Positions 36,048 through 47,809 of a DNA stretch of 64,000 nucleotides are shown piece after piece (the first letter of the stretch is position 1; each line of letters begins with the position of its first letter). The DNA is from Stakelama portus (GTDB lineage: Bacteria; Pseudomonadota; Alphaproteobacteria; Sphingomonadales; Sphingomonadaceae): positions 310,001-374,000 of the forward strand of contig NZ_QFZL01000004.1 of assembly GCF_003171655.1 (NCBI RefSeq). Reading direction: 5' to 3'. A model generated the notes under the pieces. That model ran no database searches. It worked only from the letters and a program-made list of their open reading frames with translations, and was not told the DNA's origin. The translations under genes were made by a program, and so were the position numbers.

Positions 36048-38579
36048 TTAGAAGCCCATGATGAACGAAGCGGAAACCGCGCGCGGCGCCCCGATCTGAA
36101 CATAGGGGCTGGTGGCGGTCAGATCGCCGCCGAAACCGCCGACATAGAATTCGTCGAACAGGTTGGTGACGTTGATCTGGAAGTAGCTCTTGTCGAGGTT
36201 GAACGACGCGAGCGACCAGCGAACGTCAAGATCGACGATGGTGTAGCCATCGACCTTGACGGTGTTGATGTCGTTCACCCAGCGGCTGCCGGTGTGCTTG
36301 ACCTGTGCGCCGATGTCGACCGGGCCCAGCGTGCCCTGAACGCGACCGCCGAACGAATATTTCGGAATGCCGCTTTCATACGAGCCCGCAGTGGCGAAGT
36401 TGTAGACTGTGCCCACCGTGGTGCAGCCAAAATCGCCATTCGTGACATTGCCGGCCGAGCAGCGACCGCCCAGCGTGTCGTCCTTGATCTTCGAGTGAAG
36501 ATACGAGCCGAACACATAGACGATCAGGCCCGGGGTCGGCTGAACGGCGATGTTGCCGTCGATGCCCCAGCGTTCGACGTCACCCAGGTTGCGAGTGATA
36601 TATTCGTCGAGGTCCGGATTGTACGACGACGCCGTACGGTTGGCGAACTTGGTGTACCAGCCGGTGACCTGTGCCGAAACCATGCCGTTCTGATAGCGAG
36701 CGCCAAGGTCGAAGTTATCCGACATTTCCGGGATCGGCGACGCGCCCTCGGTGCCTTCGGGATAGTAGAAGGCATCATAGAGCTGGTCGGTGCCGGGCAC
36801 CTTCAGGTTCTTCGAATAGTTGGCGAACATGCTGAACGCAGGGGTGAAGCGGACAACCGCGCCGACGTTCGGCAGGAACTTGTCATACTTCAGCGTGCGC
36901 GACTGCGGCGGAGCCGAACCGGTCACCGTCTGCGTCACCGGATCATAGTTGTACGGATTGGCCGCTTCATAAGCGGTCGGATCCTGATCGCCGAGACAGT
37001 CGATGAAGCCGCTGGCCGACGTGGTATAGCAATACTGGTTCAGCTCGCGCTTGAAGAACGGCATGCGGGCACCGAGGGTAACCGTCAGCAGGTCGTCCAT
37101 GAACGTACCGCGATATTCCGCCGACACCTGGTTCAGGATGGCATAGGATTTGCGGTTGCGCTTCGTCACCGCGACGCCGTTCACGGCGAGCAGCGGATCG
37201 TTGATCGGGAAGACGTCGAACGGTTCGCCGTTCATCTGCAACAGGCCCGTCTCACCCGACTGACGGTGCTTGGCACGGTCATAGGTATAGGTCAGGCGGA
37301 TGCGGTGGTCCGGCGAGATCGTATAGGCAAGGCCGCTGATGACAGCGAAGCGATGCGTCTTGGTCTGGCTCGGGTCGGTACCGCCGACGCGATCGTCCAT
37401 GTCGCCATCATGGTTGAGGTCGCGACCATAATAATAGCCGCCGCCCAGGAAGCCGGTGTAGTTCACACCACCGACGTTGCGGAAGCCTTCACGAAGGTCT
37501 TCGGCGCCGCCGCCATTGGCCTTCACATACTGGTAGCTCGGGTCGACCGTCAGGATCAGGCCGTCAGCCAGCGTAAAGCGCGAAGCGCCGCGGATGTTGC
37601 CGGTGTTCGACGGGTTGTAGCGACGGTCGAATGCCGCACCGCAGCTGCCCGACGGGCCGGTCGAATCCGAATAGCTCTGGCTGCCTGCTCCGGGAGTGGG
37701 AAGCGTGCAGGGATAACCGCCAAAAATGTCGTAGAAACGACCCTCAGGTTCGGTCGGGAAGTTGTCCAGAGCGAAGAAGGATCCGAAGAAGTTGTTGCGG
37801 TTCTGGTTATAGTGACCGCTGACCGACACGAAGTCGCCGTTCGCACCGATTTCCTGATAGATCTTGCCGTTATACTGCTGCTTGTCGGTCACGCCATAGT
37901 TGTTGAAGGCGCTTTCCGAATGCGAGTAGGAAGCCGAGAACCAGGCCTTGGTGCCGAAGCCGGTGAGGTCGCCGGTGTTCACCATGCCGAACAGGCGCGA
38001 ATAGGGACGTTCCCAGTTCGAACCATCTGCAACAATGTTGCCGTAGGTGAAGCTGGTCATGATGCCGAAATCGTCGCTCGGCGTCAGCGTGCGGATATTG
38101 ACGGTCGAACCGACGGCGTTCGCGGTCGGGCTGTCGACATCGGTGGTGCCGAGATTGACGTTGACCTGCTCGATCAGTTCGGGATCGATATTCTGGTTGG
38201 TGTAGAGGGCATAGCCGCCGCTGTCGTTCAGCTGCACGCCGTCGACGGTCTGCGAAATACGCTCGTCATTGAAGCCGCGGATCGTGAAATAGCCGCCCGA
38301 CGAACCCCAGGGGTCGTTGTTCTGGAAGCTGACACCCGGGACCAGGTTGATGATTTCGTTCGCAGTCTGACCCGGGGTCTGACGACGGATGATGTCCTGG
38401 GTCAGGACGACCTTCGCCTTCGACGTGTCGGGCACGTCAACGCCGCCGACGGCGGTGCTCGCCTGGCCGGTGACGACGATTTCGTCGTCGAATTCGATAG
38501 AACCCGTGGACTGGGCCATGGCGGTTGCCGGCGCGAGCAGCGCGGCACAGGCAACACCCAGATAAAGGCAGCTGCGCAT
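36048..38579 (-). CDS. TonB-dependent outer-membrane receptor
   Basis: 843 residues. Signal peptide MRSCLYLGVACAALLAPATA with cleavage near AMAQS; a TonB-box-like DEIVVTGQAS at about 33; a plug domain at about 45-160 with IIRRQTPGQTANEIINLVPG and GGYFTIRGFNDERISQTVDG; and a beta-barrel to the end, closing in SFIMGF with terminal Phe. This is an importer of siderophores, vitamins or glycans driven by TonB; the ligand cannot be told. AAGGGG at 38587-38592 precedes the ATG. It stands alone: no ABC or regulatory gene is next to it. Confidence 0.93.
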   Translation of the reverse strand: MRSCLYLGVACAALLAPATAMAQSTGSIEFDDEIVVTGQASTAVGGVDVPDTSKAKVVLTQDIIRRQTPGQTANEIINLVPGVSFQNNDPWGSSGGYFTIRGFNDERISQTVDGVQLNDSGGYALYTNQNIDPELIEQVNVNLGTTDVDSPTANAVGSTVNIRTLTPSDDFGIMTSFTYGNIVADGSNWERPYSRLFGMVNTGDLTGFGTKAWFSASYSHSESAFNNYGVTDKQQYNGKIYQEIGANGDFVSVSGHYNQNRNNFFGSFFALDNFPTEPEGRFYDIFGGYPCTLPTPGAGSQSYSDSTGPSGSCGAAFDRRYNPSNTGNIRGASRFTLADGLILTVDPSYQYVKANGGGAEDLREGFRNVGGVNYTGFLGGGYYYGRDLNHDGDMDDRVGGTDPSQTKTHRFAVISGLAYTISPDHRIRLTYTYDRAKHRQSGETGLLQMNGEPFDVFPINDPLLAVNGVAVTKRNRKSYAILNQVSAEYRGTFMDDLLTVTLGARMPFFKRELNQYCYTTSASGFIDCLGDQDPTAYEAANPYNYDPVTQTVTGSAPPQSRTLKYDKFLPNVGAVVRFTPAFSMFANYSKNLKVPGTDQLYDAFYYPEGTEGASPIPEMSDNFDLGARYQNGMVSAQVTGWYTKFANRTASSYNPDLDEYITRNLGDVERWGIDGNIAVQPTPGLIVYVFGSYLHSKIKDDTLGGRCSAGNVTNGDFGCTTVGTVYNFATAGSYESGIPKYSFGGRVQGTLGPVDIGAQVKHTGSRWVNDINTVKVDGYTIVDLDVRWSLASFNLDKSYFQINVTNLFDEFYVGGFGGDLTATSPYVQIGAPRAVSASFIMGF

Positions 38580-39076
38580 TTGAATTCCCCTTAGGTGCGT
38601 TACACTACGGCGCCTCCCAGCGCCGGACGGTTATTAGCGACCGCAAACCCTGTTATTGACGAAGGCCGTTCAGCCTTCACGCAAACAGGCTCTGTTACTA
38701 CGCATGCGCGAAACGCCCCTCCGCATCCCAGATTTACGTCGGGAGCAGAGCGGCGTGTCGCCCGATTGAAATGCAGCCCGATTGCTACATCGCAAGCCAT
38801 AGTCGGCCCATGAGCGGTCCCTTGGGAAATCCATGTTTCGCTATTGTGACAACGTCAACATGGCGACTGATTCAAACCCGAGATGTGGTTTTTATGCCGC
38901 AGTGCGGAATCGTGAGGAGACGCCGATAAACGGCTAAGAAGCTGCACTTTTCCCAACCCGCTTCGGCAATCGCCTTTTCGGCCGGGACCGGTCGGGGGCC
39001 GGCGGGCCCGGACGATTCGGCCAGTCGGGGCGCGCGATGCAAGCCGGCGAGTCGCGACTCGCCCGATCGCCTGCGA
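38580..39076. other. Gene-free region upstream of the TonB receptor, with a concentric dyad
   Basis: 497 bp without a convincing gene between the receptor start and the ligA stop. It is more AT-rich in the middle than its surroundings. Concentric inverted repeats centre near 38669: GAAGGC/GCCTTC (38661-38666 and 38673-38678) nested in CCTGTT/AACAGG (38649-38654 and 38684-38689). A short frame at 38595-38813 on the plus strand has no family features. The rest up to 39076 shows only GC-rich short repeats. Confidence 0.5.
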
Positions 39077-41326
<2,250 letters not shown>

Positions 41327-41391
41327 CTAACGGCTTGAGGGCGGGGGACTCGCCCGTTATGCAAAGCCGCCCAAGGGGAGGGAATTCGCAC

Positions 41392-41850
41392 GTGTCCACA
41401 CGGGCGCCGGGGTCGCACCGGTATGAAGCTACAATCGAAAGAGCCGGCTGGTCGCTCGCTGCAGGCAGCGTGCTGGGCGGGCTGATCGTGCTCGGGCTGG
41501 TGCTGCGCGGCGGACAATATGATCCGCTGGCGCTGGCGGCGGCCTGGGGACTGGGCACGGTGTTGATGGGCATGGGGATCACGGCGGTCGCGGGGCCGTT
41601 ATGGCTCGTCATGCACGTCGCCGGATGGCGCCGGCCGCGCCATGCCGCGCTGGTCGGTGCGATTGCCTCGCTTGCGATTTTCGTCGGCGCGCAAACCTAT
41701 GGCTTCGGGCTGCTCGACATGCCGCCGACCGATAATCGCGCGCTGCTGTATCGCTGGCTCAGCGCGATTGCCACCAGCGCCGTCATCGCCGTCGCCGCGG
41801 CGTTTATCGGGCTGGTGATGTGGCGGATCGCCTATCGCCGCCAGGGATAG
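41392..41850 (+). CDS. Small multi-spanning membrane protein of unknown function
   Basis: 152 residues from GTG 41392, chosen because AAGGGGAGGG (41373-41382) gives good Shine-Dalgarno spacing; in-frame starts at 41317 and 41359 lack this. About four hydrophobic segments: SLAAGSVLGGLIVLGLVL, GLGTVLMGMGITAVAGPLWL, AALVGAIASLAIFVGAQTY and ATSAVIAVAAAFIGLVMW. Rich in Arg at both cytoplasmic ends. No family recognised. It is divergent from ligA with about 160 bp between starts. Confidence 0.75.
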   Translation: MSTRAPGSHRYEATIERAGWSLAAGSVLGGLIVLGLVLRGGQYDPLALAAAWGLGTVLMGMGITAVAGPLWLVMHVAGWRRPRHAALVGAIASLAIFVGAQTYGFGLLDMPPTDNRALLYRWLSAIATSAVIAVAAAFIGLVMWRIAYRRQG

Positions 41851-41869
41851 GCGTCCTTTGCGATTGCGA

Positions 41870-42436
41870 TCAGGCCTCGCAATCGCCCAGCCGCCGGCGC
41901 GTGACGCGCAAGGTCAGATCGAACACGGCGTCGGTGTCGCCCATCCCGCTGTGCGTGGTGGTCGTGAAAACCTGAGAATTCGCCGTGCTCGTCCCGGTCA
42001 TGGTGCCCGATGAATCCCCTTGGGGCGTCGTGCACTGAAAATTGCTGTCGAGCTTGCCGCCGGCCATTTCGACTTTCTCGAACTTGCACATATTGGCCAT
42101 CCCGCCCATCGCGCCGGCATCGCTGTCCAGCAGCTGCTCGCTGGTCAGGCACGACCGTTTTTCGCGAGCGACCTTGCCCACCTGCTCCTCAACGGCGCGG
42201 CGCTGTTCATCCGTGGCATTTTTGATGTCGAGCGAAACGACTTCGATCTTCTGCAGCCACAGGCCCGCCTGGGGCGGATCGAACTTGCGCGCCGCCGCCA
42301 TTTGCTGCGCGACGACATCGGCAGAGGCATCGCGCAGCATGACGTTGCCGGTCGCTGCGGCGCTTTCCTCGGTCGACTGGCCGCTGCCGCACGCCGCGAG
42401 CGCCAGAAGGGCGGAAGTCGCAAACCAGTGCTTCAT
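41870..42436 (-). CDS. DUF3617 family lipoprotein
   Basis: 188 residues from ATG 42436 (MKHWFATSALLALAACGSG) with lipobox ALAAC; an ATG 9 nt upstream (42445) is also possible. The mature part has the DUF3617 layout: PQAGLWLQKIEVVSLDIKN, then REKRSCLTSEQLLDSD, CKFEKVEMAGGKLDSNFQC and GTMTGTSTANSQVFTTTTH. The paired cysteines (CLT, C-KF, FQC) are characteristic. Function unknown; probably periplasmic. Its start is divergent from uvrB. Confidence 0.88.
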   Translation of the reverse strand: MKHWFATSALLALAACGSGQSTEESAAATGNVMLRDASADVVAQQMAAARKFDPPQAGLWLQKIEVVSLDIKNATDEQRRAVEEQVGKVAREKRSCLTSEQLLDSDAGAMGGMANMCKFEKVEMAGGKLDSNFQCTTPQGDSSGTMTGTSTANSQVFTTTTHSGMGDTDAVFDLTLRVTRRRLGDCEA

Positions 42437-42608
42437 CGATTGCATCCTGTCTTTCGGGGCGCCGGTGCCGCCCGATTGATTTGATGGCAAGCGCCATGGC
42501 ACAGGCGTCGGCGGCTCGGCAACCGCCGGTTGCGACCGGCGCGCGGCAACGGCGTCGATCCACATCGCCGGATTGAACCCGCCCCGCCGCGATAGCATAT
42601 CCGCTGTC

Positions 42609-44801
42609 ATGGCCATTCAGATCCGCACCACGCTGGACGAGCCCGAAACCGGACAGGATTTCGTGCCGCACCGCCCGCAACGCCCCGAAAAGGCAGAGGG
42701 CGGCAGGAAATTCAAGCTGGTCTCCGATTATGAACCGTCGGGCGATCAGCGTCAGGCGATTCCCGAACTGGTCGAACAGGCGTTGCAGGGCGAGCGCGAT
42801 CAGGTGCTGCTCGGCGTCACGGGCTCTGGCAAGACCTTCACCATGGCCAAGGTGGTCGAAGCGCTGCAGCGCCCCGCGCTGGTGCTCGCGCCCAACAAGA
42901 TTCTCGCCGCGCAGCTTTACGGGGAATTCAAGAGCTTTTTCCCCGAAAACGCCGTCGAATATTTCGTCAGCTATTACGACTATTATCAGCCCGAAGCCTA
43001 TGTGCCGCGCACCGATACCTATATCGAAAAGGAATCGTCGGTGAACGAAGCGATCGACCGGATGCGCCATTCGGCGACGCGATCGCTGCTCGAACGCGAC
43101 GATGTGCTGATCGTCGCATCGGTGTCGTGCATCTATGGCATCGGATCGGTCGAAACCTATTCGGCGATGATCTTCGACCTCAAAAAGGGGCAGAGCGTCG
43201 ATCAGCGCGAGATCATCCGCAAACTGGTCGCGCTACAATATAAGCGCAACGACGCCGCCTTTGCGCGCGGCAATTTCCGGGTGCGCGGCGACAGCCTGGA
43301 AATCTTCCCCTCGCATTATGAGGACACCGCCTGGCGGATCGCCTTTTTCGGCGACGATATCGAGGAAATCACCGAATTCGACCCGCTGACCGGCAAGAAA
43401 GTCGCCAGCCTCGACCATATCCGCGTCTATGCCAATTCGCACCACGTCACGCCCGGGCCCACGCTCAAACAGGCGATGGAGGCGATCAGGCATGAGCTCG
43501 CCGAGCGGCTGAAGGAATTGCAGGGCGAGGGGCGGCTGCTCGAAGCGCAACGGCTCGAACAACGCACCAATTTCGACCTTGAGATGATCGCCGCGACCGG
43601 CAGCTGCGCGGGGATCGAGAATTACTCGCGCTTCCTCACCGGGCGCCTGCCGGGCGAACCGCCGCCCACGCTGTTCGAATATCTGCCCGAAAACGCCTTG
43701 CTGTTCGTCGATGAAAGCCACCAGACGGTGCCCCAGATCGGCGCGATGGCGCGCGGCGACCATCGGCGCAAGATCACGCTTGCCGAACATGGCTTTCGCC
43801 TGCCCAGCTGCATCGACAACCGCCCGCTGCGCTTCAACGAATGGGACGCGATGCGCCCGCAAACGGTCAGCGTCTCCGCGACCCCAGGAAATTGGGAAAT
43901 GGAACAGACCGGCGGCGTTTTCGTCGAACAGGTGATCCGTCCCACGGGCCTGGTCGATCCGCCGGTCGAGATCAAACCGGTCGAGGAACAGGTTCAGGAC
44001 CTGATTCAGGAATGCAAGGCGACGGCCGAAAAGGGCTATCGCACGCTCGTCACTACGCTGACCAAGCGCATGGCGGAAGACCTGACCGAATATATGCACG
44101 AAGCGGGGATCAAGGTCCGCTACATGCACTCGGACGTCGAGACGCTCGAGCGTATCGAGCTGATCCGCGACTTGCGGATGGGCGTTTATGACGTGCTGAT
44201 CGGCATCAACTTGCTGCGCGAGGGGCTCGATATTCCCGAATGCGGGCTGGTCGCGATCCTCGACGCGGACAAGGAAGGCTTCCTGCGCTCGGAAACCTCG
44301 CTGGTGCAGACGATCGGTCGCGCTGCGCGTAACGTGGAGGGCCGCGTGATCCTCTATGCCGATCGCATGACCGGCAGCATGGAGCGTGCGCTCGCCGAAA
44401 CCGGCCGCCGCCGCGAAAAGCAGGAAACGTACAACGCCGAACACGGCATCACCCCCGAAACCGTGAAGAAGAATATCGGCGACATCATCGCCCATGTGTC
44501 GAGCAAGGATCAGGTAACGGTCGAGATCGACGCCGATCGCCCGCACATGGTCGGCCACAATCTGCGCGCCTATATCGAGGAACTCGAAAAGAAGATGCGC
44601 GATGCCGCCGCGAACCTGGAGTTCGAGGAGGCAGGCCGCCTGCGCGATCAGATCCGCAGCCTGGAGAATGAAGAGCTGGGCCTGCCTGATGCGGAGAAGA
44701 AAGCGCCGGTGATGGGCCGTAGCAACGAAGGCAAACCGGGCACCCGCAAGACGCGGTACGGGAAAGTGCAGAAGAAGTTCGGGGGCGGCAGCCGTCGATA
44801 A
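42609..44801 (+). CDS. uvrB: Excinuclease ABC subunit B
   Basis: DNA damage-verifying helicase-like subunit of UvrABC. 730 residues from ATG 42609. Walker A is GVTGSGKT at about residues 69-76. The beta-hairpin that clamps DNA is [19 protein letters not shown]. Helicase motifs follow: [14 protein letters not shown] (DEAD-like), [10 protein letters not shown], and [20 protein letters not shown] with [19 protein letters not shown]. The C-terminal UVR domain ([20 protein letters not shown]) binds UvrA/UvrC. Confidence 0.97.
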   Translation: MAIQIRTTLDEPETGQDFVPHRPQRPEKAEGGRKFKLVSDYEPSGDQRQAIPELVEQALQGERDQVLLGVTGSGKTFTMAKVVEALQRPALVLAPNKILAAQLYGEFKSFFPENAVEYFVSYYDYYQPEAYVPRTDTYIEKESSVNEAIDRMRHSATRSLLERDDVLIVASVSCIYGIGSVETYSAMIFDLKKGQSVDQREIIRKLVALQYKRNDAAFARGNFRVRGDSLEIFPSHYEDTAWRIAFFGDDIEEITEFDPLTGKKVASLDHIRVYANSHHVTPGPTLKQAMEAIRHELAERLKELQGEGRLLEAQRLEQRTNFDLEMIAATGSCAGIENYSRFLTGRLPGEPPPTLFEYLPENALLFVDESHQTVPQIGAMARGDHRRKITLAEHGFRLPSCIDNRPLRFNEWDAMRPQTVSVSATPGNWEMEQTGGVFVEQVIRPTGLVDPPVEIKPVEEQVQDLIQECKATAEKGYRTLVTTLTKRMAEDLTEYMHEAGIKVRYMHSDVETLERIELIRDLRMGVYDVLIGINLLREGLDIPECGLVAILDADKEGFLRSETSLVQTIGRAARNVEGRVILYADRMTGSMERALAETGRRREKQETYNAEHGITPETVKKNIGDIIAHVSSKDQVTVEIDADRPHMVGHNLRAYIEELEKKMRDAAANLEFEEAGRLRDQIRSLENEELGLPDAEKKAPVMGRSNEGKPGTRKTRYGKVQKKFGGGSRR

Positions 44802-44834
44802 CCAGTAAATCGCGCCGACCCCGCTTATTTCGTC

Positions 44835-44855
44835 ATGCCGGACTTGTTCCGGCAT
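44835..44855. repeat. Short sphingomonad-type palindrome after uvrB
   Basis: ATGCCGGA (44835-44842), CTTGT loop, TCCGGCAT (44848-44855): a perfect 8-bp stem 33 nt after the uvrB stop. The motif, extended as GTC-palindrome-CC, is familiar from intergenic regions of many alphaproteobacteria, where it occurs in many copies. No coding function. Confidence 0.6.
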
Positions 44856-44925
44856 CCGCCGTGCTACAAGACTGGTGTTCCGATACAGGGTGGCGATTAC
44901 GCCACATTAACGGAACGGGGGCGGG

Positions 44926-46266
44926 ATGGCGAGCGAAACCGGCGGCATCGGGCGGGCATTGCTGGCAGTGCGAAACCGTGCGGCTTCGACCCGCGACTGG
45001 GTGCGCAAGCGCATTGATCCACAGCGACGCCATCGCGCGCTAAAGCTGCTCTGCGTCGTGCTGGCGACGTTATTGGCGATCCGCGCGCTGGAATTGCTCG
45101 CGGGGTTCGACACCATCCGCAGCGGTTGGAAATGGATTGCCGGCGGCGCCTTTTTCGGCCCGATATTCTTCCCTGACGAAGCAGACGCTCCGCAATGGAA
45201 GGATCGGGTGCAGGCGGTGCTGGTCCTGCTGGGGCTGCCCGTCCTCTATCTGCTCTGGCACTGGCGTGACAGCAATGTCCGCGCCCAGATTGCGGTAAGC
45301 CGCGACGAATATGACAATCGGCGCAAGGATACCAACCTCAAGGAATTTCAGGAGGTTCAGTTGCGCGCGTCAGGCGCCCTTCCGGAAACGCTGCCCGCCG
45401 AAGCGCGTGAGCAGCTCCAGATCGCCGCGCTGCACCAGCTTCGCGGCTTCCTGAGCGGTGCATATGGGGAGGATTTTCGGCGCCCGGCATTCGAGTTGCT
45501 GCTTGCCGGCCATGCCGCTGCAATGGAACGGATCGGTCATCTTGAGGAAATCGAAGCCCTTCTGGCGGGGAATCCCCCAGTGTCGGAGCGCGTGACGGAA
45601 ATCAGAAAGCTGGTCGCCGAAGCGAAGAAGCAGCTCACGCCGGTGGGTCGCGAACGTCTCGGCATCCTCCGCGACGAAGCCGAAAGTATCTTTGGGACAG
45701 GATTCGATCAGAGCGGCGTCGGCTATCCGCTCAATGGGCGCCGGTACGACTGGATTGAACTCCCCTCCACAGCGTTGCTGGCGCGGCGCAGGCTGAAAGG
45801 AAGCGCTTTTGTTGGCGCGGACCTGAGCGGGGCGCATCTCGAAGGCGCGGACCTGTTCGAGGCGCATCTCGAAGGCGCGGACCTGTTCGAGGCGCATCTC
45901 GAAGGCGCTAACCTGATCGAGGCGCATCTCGAAGGCGCTAACCTGATCGAGGCGCATCTCGAAGGCGCGGACCTGTTCGGGGCGCATCTCGAAGGCGCGC
46001 ACCTGTTCGAGGCGCATCTCGAAGGCGCGACCCTGATCGAGGCGCGTCTCGAAGGCGCGAACCTGCGCGGGGCGCATCTCGAACGCGCGCGGTTCGATGC
46101 CGACACGCGCCTCGCCGAGAATTGGGATGAAATCACGGAATTTCAGCGCAACGCCGCGCGCCGCGAATGGAGCGACCGTGGCGCGATCTTCGTCGACAAC
46201 CGTGGCGACCCAACCGATCTCCCACCCGACGACACACCTTCTGCCGCCCCCCACATCCCCGGTTGA
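44926..46266 (+). CDS. Membrane-anchored pentapeptide-repeat protein
   Basis: 446 residues. Two predicted transmembrane helices near the N-terminus: ALKLLCVVLATLLAIRALEL (about 38-58) and VLVLLGLPVLYLLWHW (about 95-112). A charged, helical middle follows (about 120-270: DEYDNRRKDTNLKEFQEVQL, EEIEALLAG, RVTEIRKLVAEAKKQL). Then comes a run of pentapeptide repeats, A(D/N)LFEAHLEG type (about 295-385), expected to fold as a right-handed beta-helix. The C-terminal tail is polar. Pentapeptide proteins can mimic DNA or scaffold assemblies, but no partner is evident here. ATG preceded by a GGGGGCGGG Shine-Dalgarno. Confidence 0.85.
   Translation: MASETGGIGRALLAVRNRAASTRDWVRKRIDPQRRHRALKLLCVVLATLLAIRALELLAGFDTIRSGWKWIAGGAFFGPIFFPDEADAPQWKDRVQAVLVLLGLPVLYLLWHWRDSNVRAQIAVSRDEYDNRRKDTNLKEFQEVQLRASGALPETLPAEAREQLQIAALHQLRGFLSGAYGEDFRRPAFELLLAGHAAAMERIGHLEEIEALLAGNPPVSERVTEIRKLVAEAKKQLTPVGRERLGILRDEAESIFGTGFDQSGVGYPLNGRRYDWIELPSTALLARRRLKGSAFVGADLSGAHLEGADLFEAHLEGADLFEAHLEGANLIEAHLEGANLIEAHLEGADLFGAHLEGAHLFEAHLEGATLIEARLEGANLRGAHLERARFDADTRLAENWDEITEFQRNAARREWSDRGAIFVDNRGDPTDLPPDDTPSAAPHIPG
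45841..46080 (+). repeat. Tandem 30-bp repeat encoding pentapeptide pairs
   Basis: Eight exact-phase 30-bp units plus a partial one before (from about 45815). Each encodes EG-A-(D/N)-L-x-E-A-H-L, that is two pentapeptides. Units 1 and 2 (45841-45900) are identical at the DNA level and units 3 and 4 (45901-45960) are identical to each other; the rest differ at a few bases. The identity implies recent unit duplication within the gene. It is coding and in frame, not a CRISPR array. Confidence 0.95.
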
Positions 46267-46298
46267 GCCCCCGTCGCTAATCGCGCATAAGCTCCCCC

Positions 46299-46877
46299 AT
46301 GCGACGACCCACGCCCGCCGCCGCGCTTGCCGCTGCTGTCCTTGCTCTGACCATCGGCAGCCTCGCCGCATGTTCGGGCGCGCGGATCATTCCTGCGCCT
46401 GCCGATCCGATTCCGGTGCCGACGCCCGTTCCCACGCCCACGCCCACGCCGACTCCGGTGGTTCAGATGCCGACGGGCGACTGGCGCGACTGGGCGGTGA
46501 CGCCAGGCGACTGGGTCTATCGCCAGGATGGGCGCGGCAGCATCGCGCTGTTCGGTCAACCGGGGATCGACGCCGATCTCACGCTGCGCTGCGATCTTTC
46601 GGCGGGTCAGATATTCCTGTCGCGCAAGATGGCGGTGGCGCCCGCAGGTCCGCTGGCGATGACGGTGCGCGCCTCGACCATGTTGCGCCAGCTGTCGATG
46701 CAGCCGGTGGGCGGGGGACAGCCCTATATCGCCGCCGCGCTCGATCCGCGCGATCCGCTGCTCGATGCGATGGGCTTCAGCCGCGGGCGATTCATCCTGG
46801 AAGGGGGCGGGCTGCAGCCGCTGGTGATCCCCGCCTGGCCCGAAACGCTTCGCGTGATCGAGGATTGCCGCAAATGA
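46299..46877 (+). CDS. Predicted lipoprotein (paralogue of the next gene)
   Basis: 192 residues. Lipobox LAACSG (Cys at about 25) after a hydrophobic signal sequence. A Pro/Thr-rich spacer PVPTPVPTPTPTPTPV follows, then a compact domain with GDWVYRQDGRGSIALFG, a Cys in TLRCDLSAGQIFLSR, and a C-terminal PETLRVIEDCRK. Both domain features recur in the next gene, so the two are paralogues in tandem. No family name is recognised. Its stop overlaps the next start by 4 nt (ATGA). Confidence 0.8.
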   Translation: MRRPTPAAALAAAVLALTIGSLAACSGARIIPAPADPIPVPTPVPTPTPTPTPVVQMPTGDWRDWAVTPGDWVYRQDGRGSIALFGQPGIDADLTLRCDLSAGQIFLSRKMAVAPAGPLAMTVRASTMLRQLSMQPVGGGQPYIAAALDPRDPLLDAMGFSRGRFILEGGGLQPLVIPAWPETLRVIEDCRK

Positions 46878-47428
46878 CGCGCGGCGCCCCTGCCGCCCTT
46901 GCGGGCTTGCTGGCGGGGGCGTTGTTGAGCGGGTGCGGCGGATCGCCGCCTGCGACGGACAATAACAGCGGCCCTGTCGATGGATCGGTCGGCGGCGGCG
47001 CCCCCATGCGCACGGCAAGCGCGCCTGAATTCCGGGGCGCGCCGCTCGGCCTTGGCAGCTGGCACTATCAGGAAATGGGGGGCGAGGCCGCCGCCGCATT
47101 CGGCCCGCCGGCCAGCGAGGCGCGCTTCATCATCCATTGCGACCGCCAGACCGGACAGGTGCGTTTCGTCCGCGCCGGATCGATATCGTCGGGCGCGGGC
47201 ACGATGCGGCTGGTGTCCGATCGCGGATCGATCACGCTCGCCGCGCGCGACACCCATGGCGAAACGCCCGAGGTGGAAGCGACGCTGCCCGCCGGGTCCG
47301 ATTTCATCCGCGAAGTGGTCGACGACCATGGCTCGCGTTTCGGCGTCGCGATCGATGACGGCAAATTGCTGGTGATGCCCGACGATCCGGCGATCCAGCG
47401 CGCGCTGAACGGCTGCCGGACGCGCTGA
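46874..47428 (+). CDS. Predicted lipoprotein, paralogue of the preceding gene
   Basis: 184 residues from ATG 46874. Lipobox LLSGCGG after an Ala/Leu signal sequence. The mature domain repeats the upstream protein's pattern: GLGSWHYQEMGG and AFGPP, then a Cys in FIIHCDRQTGQVRFVR, and a C-terminal PAIQRALNGCRTR with the paired Cys. The two cysteines probably form a disulfide in the periplasm. The gene is translationally coupled to the upstream paralogue. Function unknown. Confidence 0.8.
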   Translation: MTRGAPAALAGLLAGALLSGCGGSPPATDNNSGPVDGSVGGGAPMRTASAPEFRGAPLGLGSWHYQEMGGEAAAAFGPPASEARFIIHCDRQTGQVRFVRAGSISSGAGTMRLVSDRGSITLAARDTHGETPEVEATLPAGSDFIREVVDDHGSRFGVAIDDGKLLVMPDDPAIQRALNGCRTR

Positions 47429-47605
47429 AACCCCCGGAAAAGTGCCAGATTCTGGAAGGACGCGCCCGCGATATCGCAGCGCAGAACTCCAGATTCGTTC
47501 AAATCCCGGGAAAATACAAGACTTGTTCTGCGACTCGCCTTGATTCAATCCTTTGCACGTGCCCAACGGCACGCAGTGTTCCAACTAGCGAAAGGAGGTG
47601 ATCCG

Positions 47606-47662
47606 ATGTCTCATGGTTCAGCAGTGAGGTCGGTTCCGTTCGTTCGGGAGACGCGCCGCTAA
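47606..47662 (+). CDS. 18-residue micro-ORF with an extreme Shine-Dalgarno
   Basis: Encodes MSHGSAVRSVPFVRETRR. It is preceded by GAAAGGAGGTGATCC (47590-47604), which is complementary to the 3' end of alphaproteobacterial 16S rRNA over about 15 nt, with 7 nt from GGAGG to the ATG: the strongest ribosome site in the window. The peptide has five arginines and no membrane segment. It may be a translated leader peptide, or a small protein in its own right. Read by hand; no similar protein was looked up. Confidence 0.5.
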   Translation: MSHGSAVRSVPFVRETRR

Positions 47663-47809
47663 CTGCCTGATGGCAAAATCCGATGGGTCGACATCCATCG
47701 GGTTCGAAGCGGGGGGTATTCTCCCCCAACCAACGCTTCGATGCCGCAGGCGCGCGGCCCGCATGGTCTCCCGGGCTGGAGCTTCCGGCCGCTGACCATG
47801 TCGGAGGTT

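Noticed and set aside
38595..38813. 72-codon frame in the region upstream of the TonB receptor
   Set aside because: No Shine-Dalgarno, no family features, and it would begin inside the receptor's untranslated leader.
45841..46080. Regular 30-bp periodicity that could suggest a CRISPR array
   Set aside because: There are no unique spacers; the units run head to tail and encode pentapeptides in frame.
45370..46371. Minus-strand frame with a repeated RAFEMRLEQV pattern
   Set aside because: The repeat is the reverse reading of the pentapeptide units, and the frame has no start context; the plus-strand product has a recognised fold.
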